64,000 nt of DNA from Lineus longissimus. Its lineage: Eukaryota > Nemertea > Pilidiophora > Heteronemertea > Lineidae. The translations under genes were made by a program, and so were the position numbers. Positions within the stretch are counted from its first letter, which is position 1. Each line of letters opens with the position of its first letter. The stretch is taken from contig NC_088320.1 of the NCBI RefSeq assembly GCF_910592395.1, positions 3,408,001-3,472,000 on the forward strand. Direction: 5' to 3'. Positions 13,491-26,600 of this stretch are shown in pieces. The notes beneath the pieces are model-generated. The model had not been told where the DNA came from and ran no database searches. It was given only the letters and a program-made list of their open reading frames with translations.

Positions 13491-14291
13491 GTGCAACAGT
13501 TTATTTCTTACAAGTTAATTAAAAAAAAATTACTTATCAGATATTTTAAGCACTCTGACGTTTTTATGAAATGCAACTTCATCAGTGAACAATGGTCCAG
13601 CTTTCTTTACACATTTTGTAACTACAATCACGTCCCTCCTGACCGCGTTAGCAGTATATCAGATACTTACTATAAGTTTGCATTTCTTGTAATAGCATCA
13701 ACTTGCTGTCATCGGAACCTAGACTGGGCGAAGATGAATAGACCAACGGATTCGAAATGTTGCAACAGTCACGCGAGCTCAAGTAGGATATATTTCACTA
13801 AGAGAAAGAATCCTCGGTGATTTTCGCATTTGCCGAATCCACTTATCCATCCATTTATCTTATTTAATGTCAATGTGCGCTTCATGAAGATGGACTACAG
13901 TCTAAGTACACGCCCTTGCTGGCGCCTCATCCACAATGATTTACATGTAAGCTTGCCCGTACACATATTGGACTTATTCCCCAAGGACTTCATGCCAAGG
14001 TGTCTTCTTATGGCCGTAATTTTTCCATTTACCATCAATGTGGGCTTCAAGAAGATGGACCACAATCTAATTACACACCCTTGCTGGCGCCGCAGCCACA
14101 ATGTTTTACACGTACCAGTATACATATGGCATGTATGGGACCTGCATGTATTCCCCATCGCTTTCATGTCAAGGTGTCAGCTTATGGCCGTAATTTCTCC
14201 ATTTGTAAAAGAAAATATCCCTGACTGTCAGTGGAGCTTAAACAGGGTTAAGATGGAGCGTGATTCGATGCCTTTCAATACCTGTGTTTGA
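13491..14291 (+). other. Two in-line open frames spanning a tandem duplication; unidentified
   Basis: Frames of 109 codons (13491-13820) and 153 codons (13830-14291, the longest in the window) lie in the same phase, separated by one TGA and three codons. The second starts with TTG, so it is a frame rather than an obvious initiation site. Its two halves are copies of each other (each containing a CWR motif and a CLLMAV/CQLMAV motif) because of the duplication at 13866-14210. The opposite strand is also open over 13895-14167 with repeated LW-RRQQG motifs. I recognise no domain. This may be a decayed repeat ORF or chance. Confidence 0.25.
13866..14210. repeat. Direct tandem duplication, about 165-174 bp per copy
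   Basis: Copy 1 (from about 13866) and copy 2 (from about 14031) share GAAGATGGAC (13886 and 14051), CCTTGCTGGCGCC, CCACAATG, and TATGGCCGTAAT (14009 and 14183). The offset is 165 bp at the start and 174 bp at the end. Both are multiples of three, so a 9-bp indel keeps the frame open on both strands. Confidence 0.85.
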
Positions 14292-15167
14292 CACAAGTGC
14301 TCAGAATCGGATGTTTGTAATTAATATAAAATTTGAAAAAATAGGATATCAGATTTGATGAAGCAATGAATTATGGATACTTCACCTTGTAGCTTTACAA
14401 CCCTGCCAATGAACGACCCAAAAGATCACTCCAATTCTGTTGCAGAAATAGGTAAAAATGTGGTAAAAATACTTGTTACAACATGGGGTTTCTGTCTCGT
14501 ATTGTGAAGAAAAACTAACGTTATCGTCAGATTTTTCATCGATTCGCCAACAGCTGTTGTTGGCTTGATCTGATTTCCAATACCACGAGAGATTTAAAAG
14601 ATAAAGTAAGGAGTGAGCTTTGTCTCTGCTTGTGCGATGGCTAAGACTTGGGTGCGGGTGAACAGTTCAGGGCGATTCGAAACACGCCAAATCGGATCCC
14701 AATTATATCTGCATCAAAGATCGAACACCAATCTCACATAAATGGCAAAAAAACGTCGTTTCTGCCACACTGAAACTATCTTATATCAGCCGATTTGTAT
14801 TAGAGCGTTCGACATCAGTCCGATTTTTTTCCATAGCAGAAAGATCCAAAGATATTATCCAACGTGTGCGATCGTAACTAATGAGCTAAACCTCAACAAA
14901 AAGTAATAATCTCATCACAACAGCAGTATCAGCATCCTTGGTCATCACGCTGTTGATTAACTCAGACAGAAAAGGGAACGCCAGAAGCCATGGCGGAAAA
15001 TCCGGCGCCACGAATAATGAGCAGATAAATGCAAAATCAGTGAGAATATTTACGAGTGGCTCACACAAATCATATCACATTTCTTTGGGACATATTTTGA
15101 ATAAATTATCGACTCGCTCAGTTTATTGGCTGGTCGAATTTTTTGCAGTGCTTACATTATTGCACTT
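14292..15167. other. No recognisable gene
   Basis: AT-rich sequence with two short overlapping frames (14886-15068 - and 14938-15177 +). There is a small hairpin GCCAACA-GCTGT-TGTTGGC near 14546. Nothing else was seen. Confidence 0.6.
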
Positions 15168-15310
15168 GCCGGTTTAGGCTTACCGACCACATGAAAGCTG
15201 TTCCATGGGGGTCGATGTTATCAAGATTTACCATGATAACACTTTGATAAGGCTTTAGAACAATCGGGATTTAGACCCAGGTTCGAGCGGGCTTTGTTTA
15301 AAGACAATAG
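15168..15310 (+). repeat. Dispersed repeat family, copy B (opposite orientation)
   Basis: Its reverse complement aligns closely with copy C: CTTTAAACAAAGCCCGCTCG, then TAAATCCC-ATTGTTC, then TTATCAAAG, then GGTAAATCTTGATAACATCG, then CCCCCATGGAACAG. It carries the family's GC-rich hairpin (CCATGGGGGTCG side at 15203-15214) and ends in GCCGGTTTAGG. On the plus strand one frame reads FDKALEQSGF...FERALFKDNR, matching FDKTVEQWEF...CERALFKDSR of copy C. Two stops and frame changes upstream show it is not a functional ORF. Confidence 0.8.
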
Positions 15311-17753
15311 ATATTACACAAACCAGCTGTCGACCACCCGTTATGGTCTCAAGAGATTAGCACACTACGGCCACGGAAGTAAAAATTTCGCAATTTGTCT
15401 TAGTAGACCAGCACTCGATCTCAATCCGGTTTTTATCAACAAGGCCAATTTTAAAAAATACTAAGAACGACTTCGCCAACGTCAAGATTAAGATTACTTG
15501 CCCTATCACAATCTGAAATCAAATAAATAATAATCCTGTTAGATTGTGACCTGGTAGTTTGTCTTAATACATGTCATATCGACGTTTCCGAAATTACGTT
15601 TTTAAATACACAGAGATGGGATTGCCAGAGGAAATCTCTTCGGTAGTCATCCCTGAAATTTGAGTGGACTCGGGTGATCTGGTGGGGACCATCTAAAACT
15701 ATACACTCCTGACCAAAAAGACGAAAGCCCTCGGCCAACCTGCGAAATACGTTGCGGTATATGTTTATAATCCGTTTGAGGTTGTGGCATAAAATGAAGA
15801 TATCAAAATGATACAACATTTTATCCCATTGAAGGGAGGGGCCCCTGAGAGAGATAACGGTCGTTTCATAATATTTGGCATTGATGTAATTTCGAGATGG
15901 TCCCGTTATCACGGCAGCAAATCAAATGAAAGATAAACCTCATTGTACCGGAGTCGTTTATCCTTGTCTCTCGCACTCTTGTTTAATATATTGCAGGGTT
16001 GTGATGACGAATGAACTCGATTAGTCTGTGTTATGAGGGAGTGATCCATCGCTGGGGGAAGATTGGTCGCCCGTGTTGGATGAGCAACCAATTATTTGGT
16101 TGGGTTTACCAAAGCGGTGTGGAGCATTTTTTATTGCGCCAAAGCGTTAATAACGGCAGGACGAATGGTACCTAGACAGTGATGGATGGTGTGTCGAGCG
16201 TATACATGATTCCCAGCCGTATCTGATCCCCTCCATTTAATAAGAGTTGCTCCACATTCTGTTCAGTTACAAAGACATATGGTCAGAATATGGCTCAAAT
16301 GAGCCAGGGATTATGGCTCAAGTAGGAGAGCAAGAAAGGGGGTATGCTGCTGTCATAAACGCATTGTTTTGGTCAGAGTAGCTGTTGCTGCTGAGCATTA
16401 GAATTTCTCATAATCCCTTGTCCAAATGAGGCAAGGATTTCGCCAGCGGCTTAGTAGAAGAATGACTAATGTGAGTATATCAATGTATTGTTCTTAATGG
16501 TCAGCATTGCGTTTGTCGCTAAGCCTTGGCTTTTAGCACTGATCTCCCAGATCACAACATCAATGCTGGCCAGGTTGCACACCCTCACACTGGAGCAATG
16601 AATGACAACGGGGAGAATGAAGCCGTCCCAATGAGGCATGGGTTTATAGCACGCTGCTTCCACGGGAGTGACCAATGATCGATGACATGCGGCGTTGGTC
16701 GGACAAGAGTGATGGCTGCATGGGAATTAGATTGAACATGCTGGAGATGTCAAGTTCCTTCCAGGGATATCGGTTAGTGCTAATCATTCTGGTCAGACAT
16801 TAGATAAAAAGGAACTTAGAGTACGGGTCACAGATCTTAGATGGACAAAAAGGGTGTGTCAAGGTATGCTGCACTTTTGCCTGTGTTGACACGTTGGTTT
16901 TGGAAAATGAAAATGTGTTCTTCTGACAAGCTCTCACACGATTTTTGACACTTCCAATATACTACAGCTTTTTCATTTTCCTGTGAATCCAGTTTGGAGA
17001 AGACATGACCCTGCTGGAAGCCATTTAAGAATGGAAAACCAGCATCACACGCTCCCATTGTCTCTTAAAGGCTTTCAAGTCATGGCTTTGTGTTTGTCAT
17101 TTTGTCGATATGTATGGAACGGCAAATACCATTTCTATCAATGATAAACCGATGGTGTCCTTGCCCTTTGCTATGCTTTGTTTGATGACTTCGGATTTAG
17201 CAAAAGGCCCTGTGGTTAAAAACAATATCCATGAAGGCTAACATCATGTCAGTTTCATATACTGACTTGATTTCCGGCCAGTCAGAGGTACCTCGTACAA
17301 TTAAAAACGAGAGTGCATGCCCTAAACTTTTCTATAATGTTGATAAGCAATGAGCCACAGACAGCCTCCTGGTCTCCACTGGAGAGGAATCTACAGCAAT
17401 ACGAATTTGTAACATGATTTGTTGCGCCAAGACGTCAATATCAAATGACCCTCGGTAAATTTGAAACACGACTGATCATTCGATTTCGCTGTTGATTGTT
17501 GTTTGACTTTAATGTAAATCCGTTTCTTTTCCGAGTTGATTTTGATTAATCGGAGACATGCAGTGTCTTAACGCAATCAGACGCTCCTGTGTACCGCTTT
17601 GATTTGATTAGCCTGCATCCTCTTGCTCCAGAGGCGGTGATGTGGTGAGAAATTAACTCAGGGGTGAGGAAAGTGATAATTCATGAATGAAATATTGTGA
17701 GGTAGTTAGATTACAAATGTAGTATGGGTCTTGATGACCAAATGGGCCTCCAT
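15311..17753. other. No recognisable gene
   Basis: Frames at 15574-15912 (-, 112 codons), 15909-16091 (-), 16466-16675 (-) and 16837-17058 (-) are unidentified. The last has a YWKCQKSC segment faintly like FLYWCH fingers but lacks the downstream H-x-H. No repeats of note. Confidence 0.5.
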
Positions 17754-17793
17754 GTTGACACTTCAATTATCTTGTTGGCACTTCAATTATCTT
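17754..17793. repeat. 20-bp tandem repeat, two copies
   Basis: GTTGACACTTCAATTATCTT (17754-17773) is followed directly by a copy with one difference (GTTGGCAC...) at 17774-17793. Confidence 0.9.
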
Positions 17794-19900
17794 GATAGGA
17801 AGAACAATTGGGCCAAATCCATTAATAAATAAAGGCCCGAATCAACTATGAGCCATTTCTTGCGGTTGTCGCCTCTGTTGCAAAACTTTCGAAAGTTAAT
17901 CCGATTCATTTGAAAATAATGTGTAAGCTATCAGACTACATGTACTTAGTTGAATTCAAGATGTCACCATAAAAGAAAGGATTGGCCACTGACGTAACTT
18001 GACAAATCACCGGGTATCGAAGCCGATATATTTGAACTTAAGATTTTACCTCACACACAGAAATGCACAAAACGCGAGTGATTTTGATTAACAGAGTTCA
18101 TGAGCCCAATTGAAGCGTTCATCTTTATGATAATCGCCTAACCATCAATGCCAGTCTATCATCGACTACTTCTAACGTCATACTGATACTATCATTAAAT
18201 TGTATCATGTTATTGATATTGTTGTTATCATGATTTATTTCTGCAGCACTTCAAAGCAATCGATGCGTGATTAGGAGCCTAATCAGACGCTATTATCAGG
18301 GTTCTTAGCCTACCATCAACAAATCCAAGATTATCAAAGGGTAAAAACAACTTAGACGCGTGTGCTCAAGGCTGAAACAGACTGCCTGTCGTGTGACAAT
18401 TTAATCGCCCCAAAATAGGCATGCTCAGGGCTATAGGTGGAACTGTCCTTGTGACATCTCGGTATCAATCAGTTGAGGTTATTTTATAGTATCCACTTTG
18501 ATATTTTGCATTTGATCTTATGTACGGTACTGAAAGTGACGAAGTCTCTTATAAATCGCAAATATCGCATGAACATTTCAGGAAATGTTTTTGAATACTA
18601 AGTGTTTCTATCCCGGATTCCACAGCACTGAACTTACATGTAATCTTTGATGTGTAGAACGCCGCCGGGGCTCGATGTAGTGTTTGTTGTCAAAACTTAA
18701 AATCCTCCTTCAATCGTAAATGAGGAAAGGAGATGCGATAAAATGCTTTGCCTTCCACTGCAATTTTTTCTCCTCAAACGAAAACTAATTTAATCTTCCA
18801 TCGTATAGAAAAGTGTATCTCGTTGAACTGCTTTGATTAAATAAGCTCTTTCATCAACCTGTACCAAAAGGTCTCCGGATAAATCCAAACTTTAAACACG
18901 TTTCGAGTGACACAATACCGCCTCTAACAATAATTCCTTTTACCTGAGTTTATGTTGAAGAAGACAATACAGTATGTATGAGCAGAATCTCTTCTTCATG
19001 GTGTCTTTGACGTAAGGAACCCATTATCAGTCGTAATTTAAGACGACGTAAAAATATCTTAAAGGGAGTATTTAGGCAGGAGCCATGTACATGCATGTCA
19101 GATTAGACTACACAAAGTTGCCGACATGGCTCTCTGTTATCTCACAGAAGAACATCGAAACCATCTCGCGCTTGAACGAGGAATAGATTCATCGAAGAAT
19201 CAAACACGGCTCAGTCGCCAATTATTAGTCTGATTCCCCCCATAGCTCATGTCTATAGTTCCCCTTTAAAGCTTGGAATGGAATAACAAATCGTGCTGCT
19301 TTTGAAGTAGGTTATTCATTCGAATCGGGAAAGAGTGAACTGGAGTTACTTCTAAAGAAAGGACGCACACAAAGCGAACCTTTTTACAAAACGGGTATAT
19401 ACGCTTCATGATTTCGTTGCATCGGTAAAGTAATTTCAGCGCAAACGTGCGTGTAATGCTTTATTGAAATATTTTCAATTTCCTTGAAAGAGAACCAGCT
19501 GCCTATTCATTCACTCAAAATGTAACAGAATGCAAGAAATGATCAAAAAAAGAATGTCGAAAGTTTGTTACATCGTTTAACTGATTTCACCGCAGATCTG
19601 CACGTTGAAAGCATTTAATGGGTTTTTCAAGATATGCGATGCCATCAGCGTTTCACAAAAAAATCAGAATGAGCAGAGCAAGAACGACGCACAAAGAACG
19701 GAAGGAATAATGTATAGGATAATGTAGTGTTAAGACAATGCATTCTCGGTTTTAGATAGTTCTTAGTAATATAACACCTTGATTGCAAAGTCGAAAGGAA
19801 CCCTCCATTTGCTGGTATGGTTACATTCCTTTGTGTTGTGAAAAAAATATCCAGGCTGAACCGGCAAGACTGAGGTGATAAACCCCTTCTGTATTTTTTG
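17794..19900. other. Open-frame desert, nothing recognised
   Basis: No ATG-initiated frame of 60 codons or more exists on either strand between about 17059 and 20079, the emptiest stretch of the window. TACATGTA occurs at 17937 and 18635. I see no RNA gene or repeat here. Confidence 0.65.
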
Positions 19901-20430
19901 TCTTGTATTACCTTTGTGAACTTCTGCTCAGTAACATGTCATGTTTTATTCCCAATGAAACCTGGCGCTCTTAATTCTGATCTCTTGTGTTGTTTTTGTG
20001 AACGTATGCTCTGTAACATGTCATGTTTTATTCCCAATGAAACCTGGCGCTCTTAATTCTGATCTCTTGTGTTGTATTTGTGAACGTCTGCTCAGTCATG
20101 TTTAAATCCCAACGAAACCTGGCGCTCTTAATTCTGATCTCTTGTGTTGCCTTTGTGAACGTATGCTCTGTAACATGTCATGTTTTATTCCCAACGAAAC
20201 CTGGCGCTCTTAATTCTGATCTCTTGTGTTGCCTTTGTGAACTTCTGCTCTGTAACATGTCATATTTTATTCCCAATGAAACCTGGCGCTCTTAATTCTG
20301 ATCTCTTGTGTTGCCTTTGTGAACTTCTGCTCAGTAACATGCCATGTTTAAATCCCAACGAAACCTCTGAAATCTGTGACTCACGATGTCATGTTTTAAT
20401 TCAAACGAAACCTCGCGCTTTTTTGTTCTG
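19901..20430 (+). repeat. 82-bp satellite/minisatellite array, about 6.5 copies
   Basis: The anchor CCTGGCGCTCTTAATTCTGA recurs at 19961, 20043, 20118, 20200 and 20282, with degenerate anchors at 20364 and 20411. Spacings are 82, 75, 82, 82, 82 and 47 bp. Each unit also carries AACATGTCATGTTTTATTCC and TTGTGAAC-TCTGCTC. The 75-bp unit lost AACATG. Because 82 is not a multiple of three, the short frames across the array change phase from unit to unit, so it is not a protein repeat. Unit identity is highest in the middle and decays at the right edge. Confidence 0.93.
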
Positions 20431-20595
20431 ATCTGTTAAACGATATCGGTGTCGATGATGTACAGACAGATCATTATACTTCACCCGCCATTGAAATCCA
20501 TTGTCATATTTACAGGATGGCCCGAAATAAACAACTTCAGTCAATTTTTACAGTGTTTCATTTCAGATTCACTTTGTAATACCAGGGAAGTCGGA

Positions 20596-20672
20596 TTTTT
20601 TTTTTTATTTGATTTTTTTTTCAAATTCAAATTGTTTATTAATCCTTATAAAAGTACATTTACTGTACTTTT
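20596..20672 (+). repeat. T-tracts followed by a perfect hairpin
   Basis: T11 (20596-20606) and T9 (20613-20621) precede a 9-bp perfect stem AAAAGTACA / TGTACTTTT with a 5-nt loop at 20650-20672. This resembles the 3' end of a retroposed element on the minus strand (poly-A in reverse) or simply a transcript-end structure. Confidence 0.5.
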
Positions 20673-23600
20673 ACAAGATATGAATTTTCACTGAATTTAT
20701 TGCTTCCCGAATTTTTTTCCAGATCAAAATCTTTATATTAGTTATCATATTCATCTGAAACAATACATTCAGATTGAATATTGGGTTGGTTGATTTCCTG
20801 ACTATTGCAGGGCTACCTGCTAAATATCGTCCTCTCGAGGTCGGCAACTTGCCTACAAGAGCTGAGCTGACGGCTAAGAGATTGCCTGATGCGAAACAGC
20901 TTGGTGATAACAGAATTTTCCAAACCATGCAGCCTTGTAGCGAGCAAATTACACAAAACATACACAAATCTGAAGCAGTCGATTGAATTAATCATCTCAT
21001 GAAAGTCTGATGCACGTCCTTTATCGTATTTACGTTACACTCGAGTTATAGTGAAGCACGGAAAATACAGCGCTAGTTAAGAATGTATTGGATTTCTGAT
21101 TCTTCTATCATGTCATTGGCTGTCACTTTTCATTTCGATTTTTGTTCGTAATGTTCACCAGTACGCAAACGGTTTACGTACATGTAGTATATTATGAATA
21201 CTTATCATGTTGTGGAAGTGACGCATTTCAAGTTATCTCCTTTTTGTAACTGCTAAACCAATACTTAGGATATAATTGATATTTGGTGTTGGCGAGGATG
21301 GGAAGTAAAACATAGATGACAGTCCAAAGAACATAAGCCGACTGTCGTAAAGTTTTGCGTTGGGTCAGCATTGCTGGTGTTGGTGGAGATAAGAAACGAC
21401 ACGTTTTTGCTGCTTTGGCCAACAAGACAATTATATGCAAAACGTATATTTTAAAAACGTTACTTACCAGAATATTCTATCCAATACACCTTATCACTTC
21501 TAAATTCCGATTCCAATTTCGCTTCTGAATTAAATCCTAAATAGTCTGCAAGTAAAGAAGACAATGTCCCTTAACCAAAATTCTCCAGTCATTATTATCA
21601 TCATTCAGTGCTGACCTCATGATACCAACATTACTGGCGTTGATTTGCTACATATATGTATGCTAACAGTTGTTGGTAGATGCATCCCTAATGTCCTGCT
21701 GGGTAACCTATTGAAGCTCTTTGTTTGTTATTTTGACACTATCGCACAGGATACCTGAAAGGTAAAGTAAAACCTTTAGAAGCCATATTTTACATAGTTA
21801 CGTTTTCCCTTTACGATCACGTTCTCAAAACGACTCTGCGGGATTCTTTTACGCGTGAATCGTTTGCTACGCGTAAGCGAATTTATGACTGAACCAACGC
21901 TTCGCCTTACACCTTGTGATCAATACTGATTCACTTTGAATTTTACGCACTCATATATGAATAACTAAACTACTTGATTCACTCGATCTGATGTTATAGT
22001 CATGAAGAACTCTTGACGTATATGTATCCGAGCGCTGGCAAAATATGAGAGATAAATCAATAGCATTTTAACCGTACAGAAACGTTGACATCATCGTGCA
22101 CGTCCTGTGCTGGCGGTAAATTTTTACTTCAGCATGATCGTAAACGTAAAACGTAAGCTTGCGAAACCGCCCTATTACCAGGAGCAATAAGTGTCGACGC
22201 AGTAATCGTCAGAACCATCAGTTATTGAACGGCCGCTCAGGCTGCTGGCCGCTATTCTGCGCGCTCATCATCTATTCTAAGTTATTGCAATCGCAACAAT
22301 CTCTGAACGGTTGTTACTTCTTAATAACAGCAAATTAATAAAGTAAATATACCACACCAACCTTTGAATTACACAAATCGGATCACGGCACCTGATGACT
22401 TACATTTTATACACATTAAAAACAACACTATTTGACATCAATTTTCAATGCAAATCTGAACTAATGTAACTGTATGAATACCAAAGAACAAATCCAATCC
22501 GATGAGATCTTCCACACTGAACCTAATAGATGGCAAACACTCCCATTAGCAGTAAAATATGACAGTTACACTTTACCTATCAAAATGATAGAACCATTAT
22601 TTGGCAGATGTACGAACGGAATGCACTTGAGTGCAATCATTTTTTGATTCGCTGTTGATATAGGCATCTCAACAGCCCATTACACATAATGCCAGCTACA
22701 TGAAATGTTTAATGGTCACTTGAAGCCATCCAGGGTTCATGGTATTCGAGGAGAAGTCAAACTGAGCATCACACTGGCAAATGTTCAACTGAGTGTTTCC
22801 GAAATGCACCGGCCTTGAGTAACAGGCGTTTATAAATGTATCTATATCAGCCTCCATTATTCACATCGCATAACAGCTATTTTCTCGGTAATTTCACACT
22901 GACAACACAGCAGTTGAAGTATGGTCTTCTTTCGCGTGAAACAAAATACCCATCTCCAAGAACGAGTGATCTAAGAGTATTCTCAAATTTTCCCCAGCCG
23001 ACTCTTTGGCTTGTAAAGTGCAGCCCACACCCACGCCATGAGATGTTGTCTCGCAGAAAAATAATCTCTGCCCCGAAACCCCCATGGGTAATGTGCTGGT
23101 GGGAGACTCCGAGTTGAGAGAGCTGACCCCTTCATGAAATCGTGTCGAATGACCGCCAATACAAAGATACTAACCAATGAATGACCATGACTAGTGGGAG
23201 ATGAAACCTCTGGTGCCAATGTGACTAACTGTAAAAGCAAGATGACCCCTGCCGAGCACTTTCATGTGATGAATCCACTTAGAGTTTGCTCGTTGAAGGA
23301 ATTGACGGCTTGATTGGTTAAGTGGACCAAACTCCTCATAATTACTTGAATGGAGTGTCGGGCATGTCGAGTGATTATGGCAGCTGTGCCTTGCTCGACA
23401 CAGGTTTATGTACTTTTATGGTAGGTCATGAGAAGACAAAAAGGAGGCCTGGCGCAGTACTCTAGAATAGGAGATGATTGAAGCAGTTTGGTCTGATAAG
23501 GGAAATATCTGCAGGCTGCCGACCGAAGAGGGTCGAGGCTGATGATTGAGCCGTACGTCCCTCCTCGGGCACCACAGATAGCGCTAGCCTTGAGTAGCCA

Positions 23601-26600
23601 ATCAGAACCAGGATCCAGGAAGGTCAATACAATGAGATCGACAGTAAATCTTTACCCACGGAGTAAGATACATGAGTTAATGTCCCCATACGAATCACGG
23701 AAATCTATTTCAAGATACCAAATACTTATGATAGTTTACAAATCGTCTCATGATACGTAGTATGACTACACATGCACATGTATAATAATCAGTTTCACAA
23801 GCAGTATTTCGCTCCAAATGGCTCGTCCTTGGTGGTGTACTGTTCGATTCTTGCATGTGGGTATTTTTAGATAATCATACACTGGAAACGTGCAGTTTCA
23901 GCCAAAATATAACATTTGTTTAACTACCTCCTGTGCGAAATCACCATATTACGATTGCAATTTTCTCACGAAACGGACTTGTCAAATTGTATACTGCCGT
24001 ATCAAGTCATGGAATGCGCAATACGATCTCGATTATGTCCTCCGGGAGATGGTGTCGCATACTAGTATGATTTCATAGTCTATTATTATATCTGGTAATC
24101 TAAATATCATCGCATTGCTGCCACCAAGTACATGTACATGCTACTACACCAGAGAAGTTGGCGTTGTCAGATTTATTAGGCAGGTTTCGAAAACCGCAAG
24201 AACAAGTTAGTACGAAGGTCTGTGATGTCACCAAGAGAAATATTACGATTTCTTTCATAAAATATGAACCTCGTATGCTTTATACGTCATCTGGCGACCT
24301 CTGTATGTATCATCAATTGAACTCACGAAGTGAATGGACAAAATATAATTTTCGCAGCTAAATGTTCCTCGTCTTGTGATGAAGATATTCAGACTCGACC
24401 TAAAGTACTTTAAGGAATTTATATCAAATGCTTCATGAAGTGAACGCCCAAAGGTATCCAAATACGTACCAGACTTGCAGAAGCACAATAACAATTAAAC
24501 TTTATCTGTTGCTAGTTCACCAAATGTCAAAGTTACCCAGACGGAATCAGATCTAAAACAACTTTGCATTCTCATTCAGACATGCTTTGATTCCTGAAGA
24601 TAGAGCATCTCTCATCCTAAAATCTCACCTCACGTAAATCGAACACCATCATATATCGTTCGGTATATCTATCTATATCTGAACGTCAGTTTATAATTCC
24701 CTTTATTGTGACTCTAGGTTTCATTTATATATGACTCATCAATCCGTTATTGTGACTCTCTGCCTTATCTCCCTTGTCGTCTGGCATGTCTAAGCCACAC
24801 CATGCTTTGTCCCAGCTTATCATTACTTCACTCAAGTCACGCTCCTGGCGTAGGTTCATACAAACATGGTTACTGATGCAATCCTGAATGAAACGAAACA
24901 GAATGACATGGAACGAAATGAAATGATATCGATGATCGTAATGCAAACTGGCTCATCCAAGACAAAATTCCGATACCCAAGTGACGACCATTCCAATACT
25001 TATATCAATTCACATGCAAATCAACCCTGAAATGAAAATCGATGAAAAACACGCGGTACTTGTTTCGTTTCGGCGATTTCCTTTTGTTTCGATGATTTCA
25101 TTCTGGGCGTGATCAGTAACGATTTACAACGCGTCCCTCAGGGACCCGTAATCAAGAACACATAGAGCCAGTGAATTAGTATGTAGCCAGGGATTCGGCC
25201 GCTTATCTTATACAGACCCACGACCACTTGAGATTGATATGCGTCCTCCGTGAGCTGTTAATATTGAATATTTGAGTAGAGGTTATGATTACACGAACGG
25301 CAAGAATGGTAATGTATCTTGAAACAATAACAGAGTCGTGGTACTTTAGTCGATGAGGCTCATGGCCAGATTACACTGATACAAGAATACAAGGGCGTTT
25401 TGGCGTGAGGGGCAAGTTGCAAGGTCAGGTCCGTGTTGTTTGGGGTTGGACATGTTTAAGCAAAAATACATCAGGTTCGCTTATATATTTTTGATGTAAG
25501 GTATAGTCCATAGAAATTAAAGCAGCTGAACGGACTGAAAAGCATTATTTTCTTTTTTATTACTAATTTGATGTTGTTCGGCCCGTCCTAAACGAAATAT
25601 TTGTGCGTCATCTTAGGCCAATGTGTAGAATATGTAGACCATAGCGACATCTGTTGCAACGCTTTCGTTGTTATTCAACAACTTTTCCGTTGGTTTTTAC
25701 CTTCTATCACTGAAGGTTTTTCAGCGGTAAGTTGTTTTTTTCCTCTTTCAATTTCATTTGTTTTTCTTACTCGAACGAAATACTTGCCGAGCGCTTACTT
25801 ACATGACATGAATTACTTTAGTAAAAGTTGGCGAAATATGAATTGAAACACCTTCTTGAACGAACAGTCTAGCGGCGAACGTACTTCAACTAAATATTCG
25901 AAATTGGTTGGAAATAATTGTGTTATTGTGAACATGTTTGGCATAGCGATCATCATGCATTTCGGACTGCGTGGAATTTGATGATGGCCAGTTTCAATCT
26001 GGGCATACTGATTAATGATCAAAGCCTGGGTCCCTGTAGGCAGACAGGCTTGAGGCGCAGGATTAGTTAACAGTCGTGTATTTTGAATTGGAGAACTCTT
26101 CAAAACGTATACAAAATAACTAAAGCCCCGAATAGAGTACCAGACAAGGCAAGCATTGATTGTCCCTCCGTCATATCATCTCATGGGATTGAAAGACGGA
26201 CACCATTATCCGTTTGATTTTACCAGATACTGCCGTCAGACTAGGACACCACATACCCAGCCAAGGAGATACGTCAAGCCAGTCACCAGAAGAAATCGAG
26301 TGATTTGTTGACGGTCTTTCTGATCTCAAGAGACCAAACAGACAGTTCACTCTGGTCGTGTATGTACGGGTTGATCTCACATGAACGTTGTAATGGCGGC
26401 TTCCACTTGATATCCAGAGTGCGTCTGAGGATACATATAAGAGTAACACTTGAGACCTTTTATATAGACCCTGGTCAGTGCAAAAGTATAGAAATATATA
26501 AAAATTCCATCATTATGCCTGTACATGAAGACACATTAGGATTGACTATTCTGTCAGCCTCAACAAAGGTCATATAGGCTGCCGCACATTATTTTCATTT

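Noticed and set aside
15157-15176. miR-92-like seed (TATTGCACTTGCCGG)
   Set aside because: The bases overlap the terminus of dispersed repeat copy B (GCCGGTTTAGG), three bases of the mature sequence are missing, and the flanks do not form a continuous precursor hairpin.
16837-17058. FLYWCH/MULE zinc-finger remnant (YWKCQKSC)
   Set aside because: Only one W-K-C motif; the expected downstream cysteine and H-x-H are absent and neighbouring frames give no transposase.
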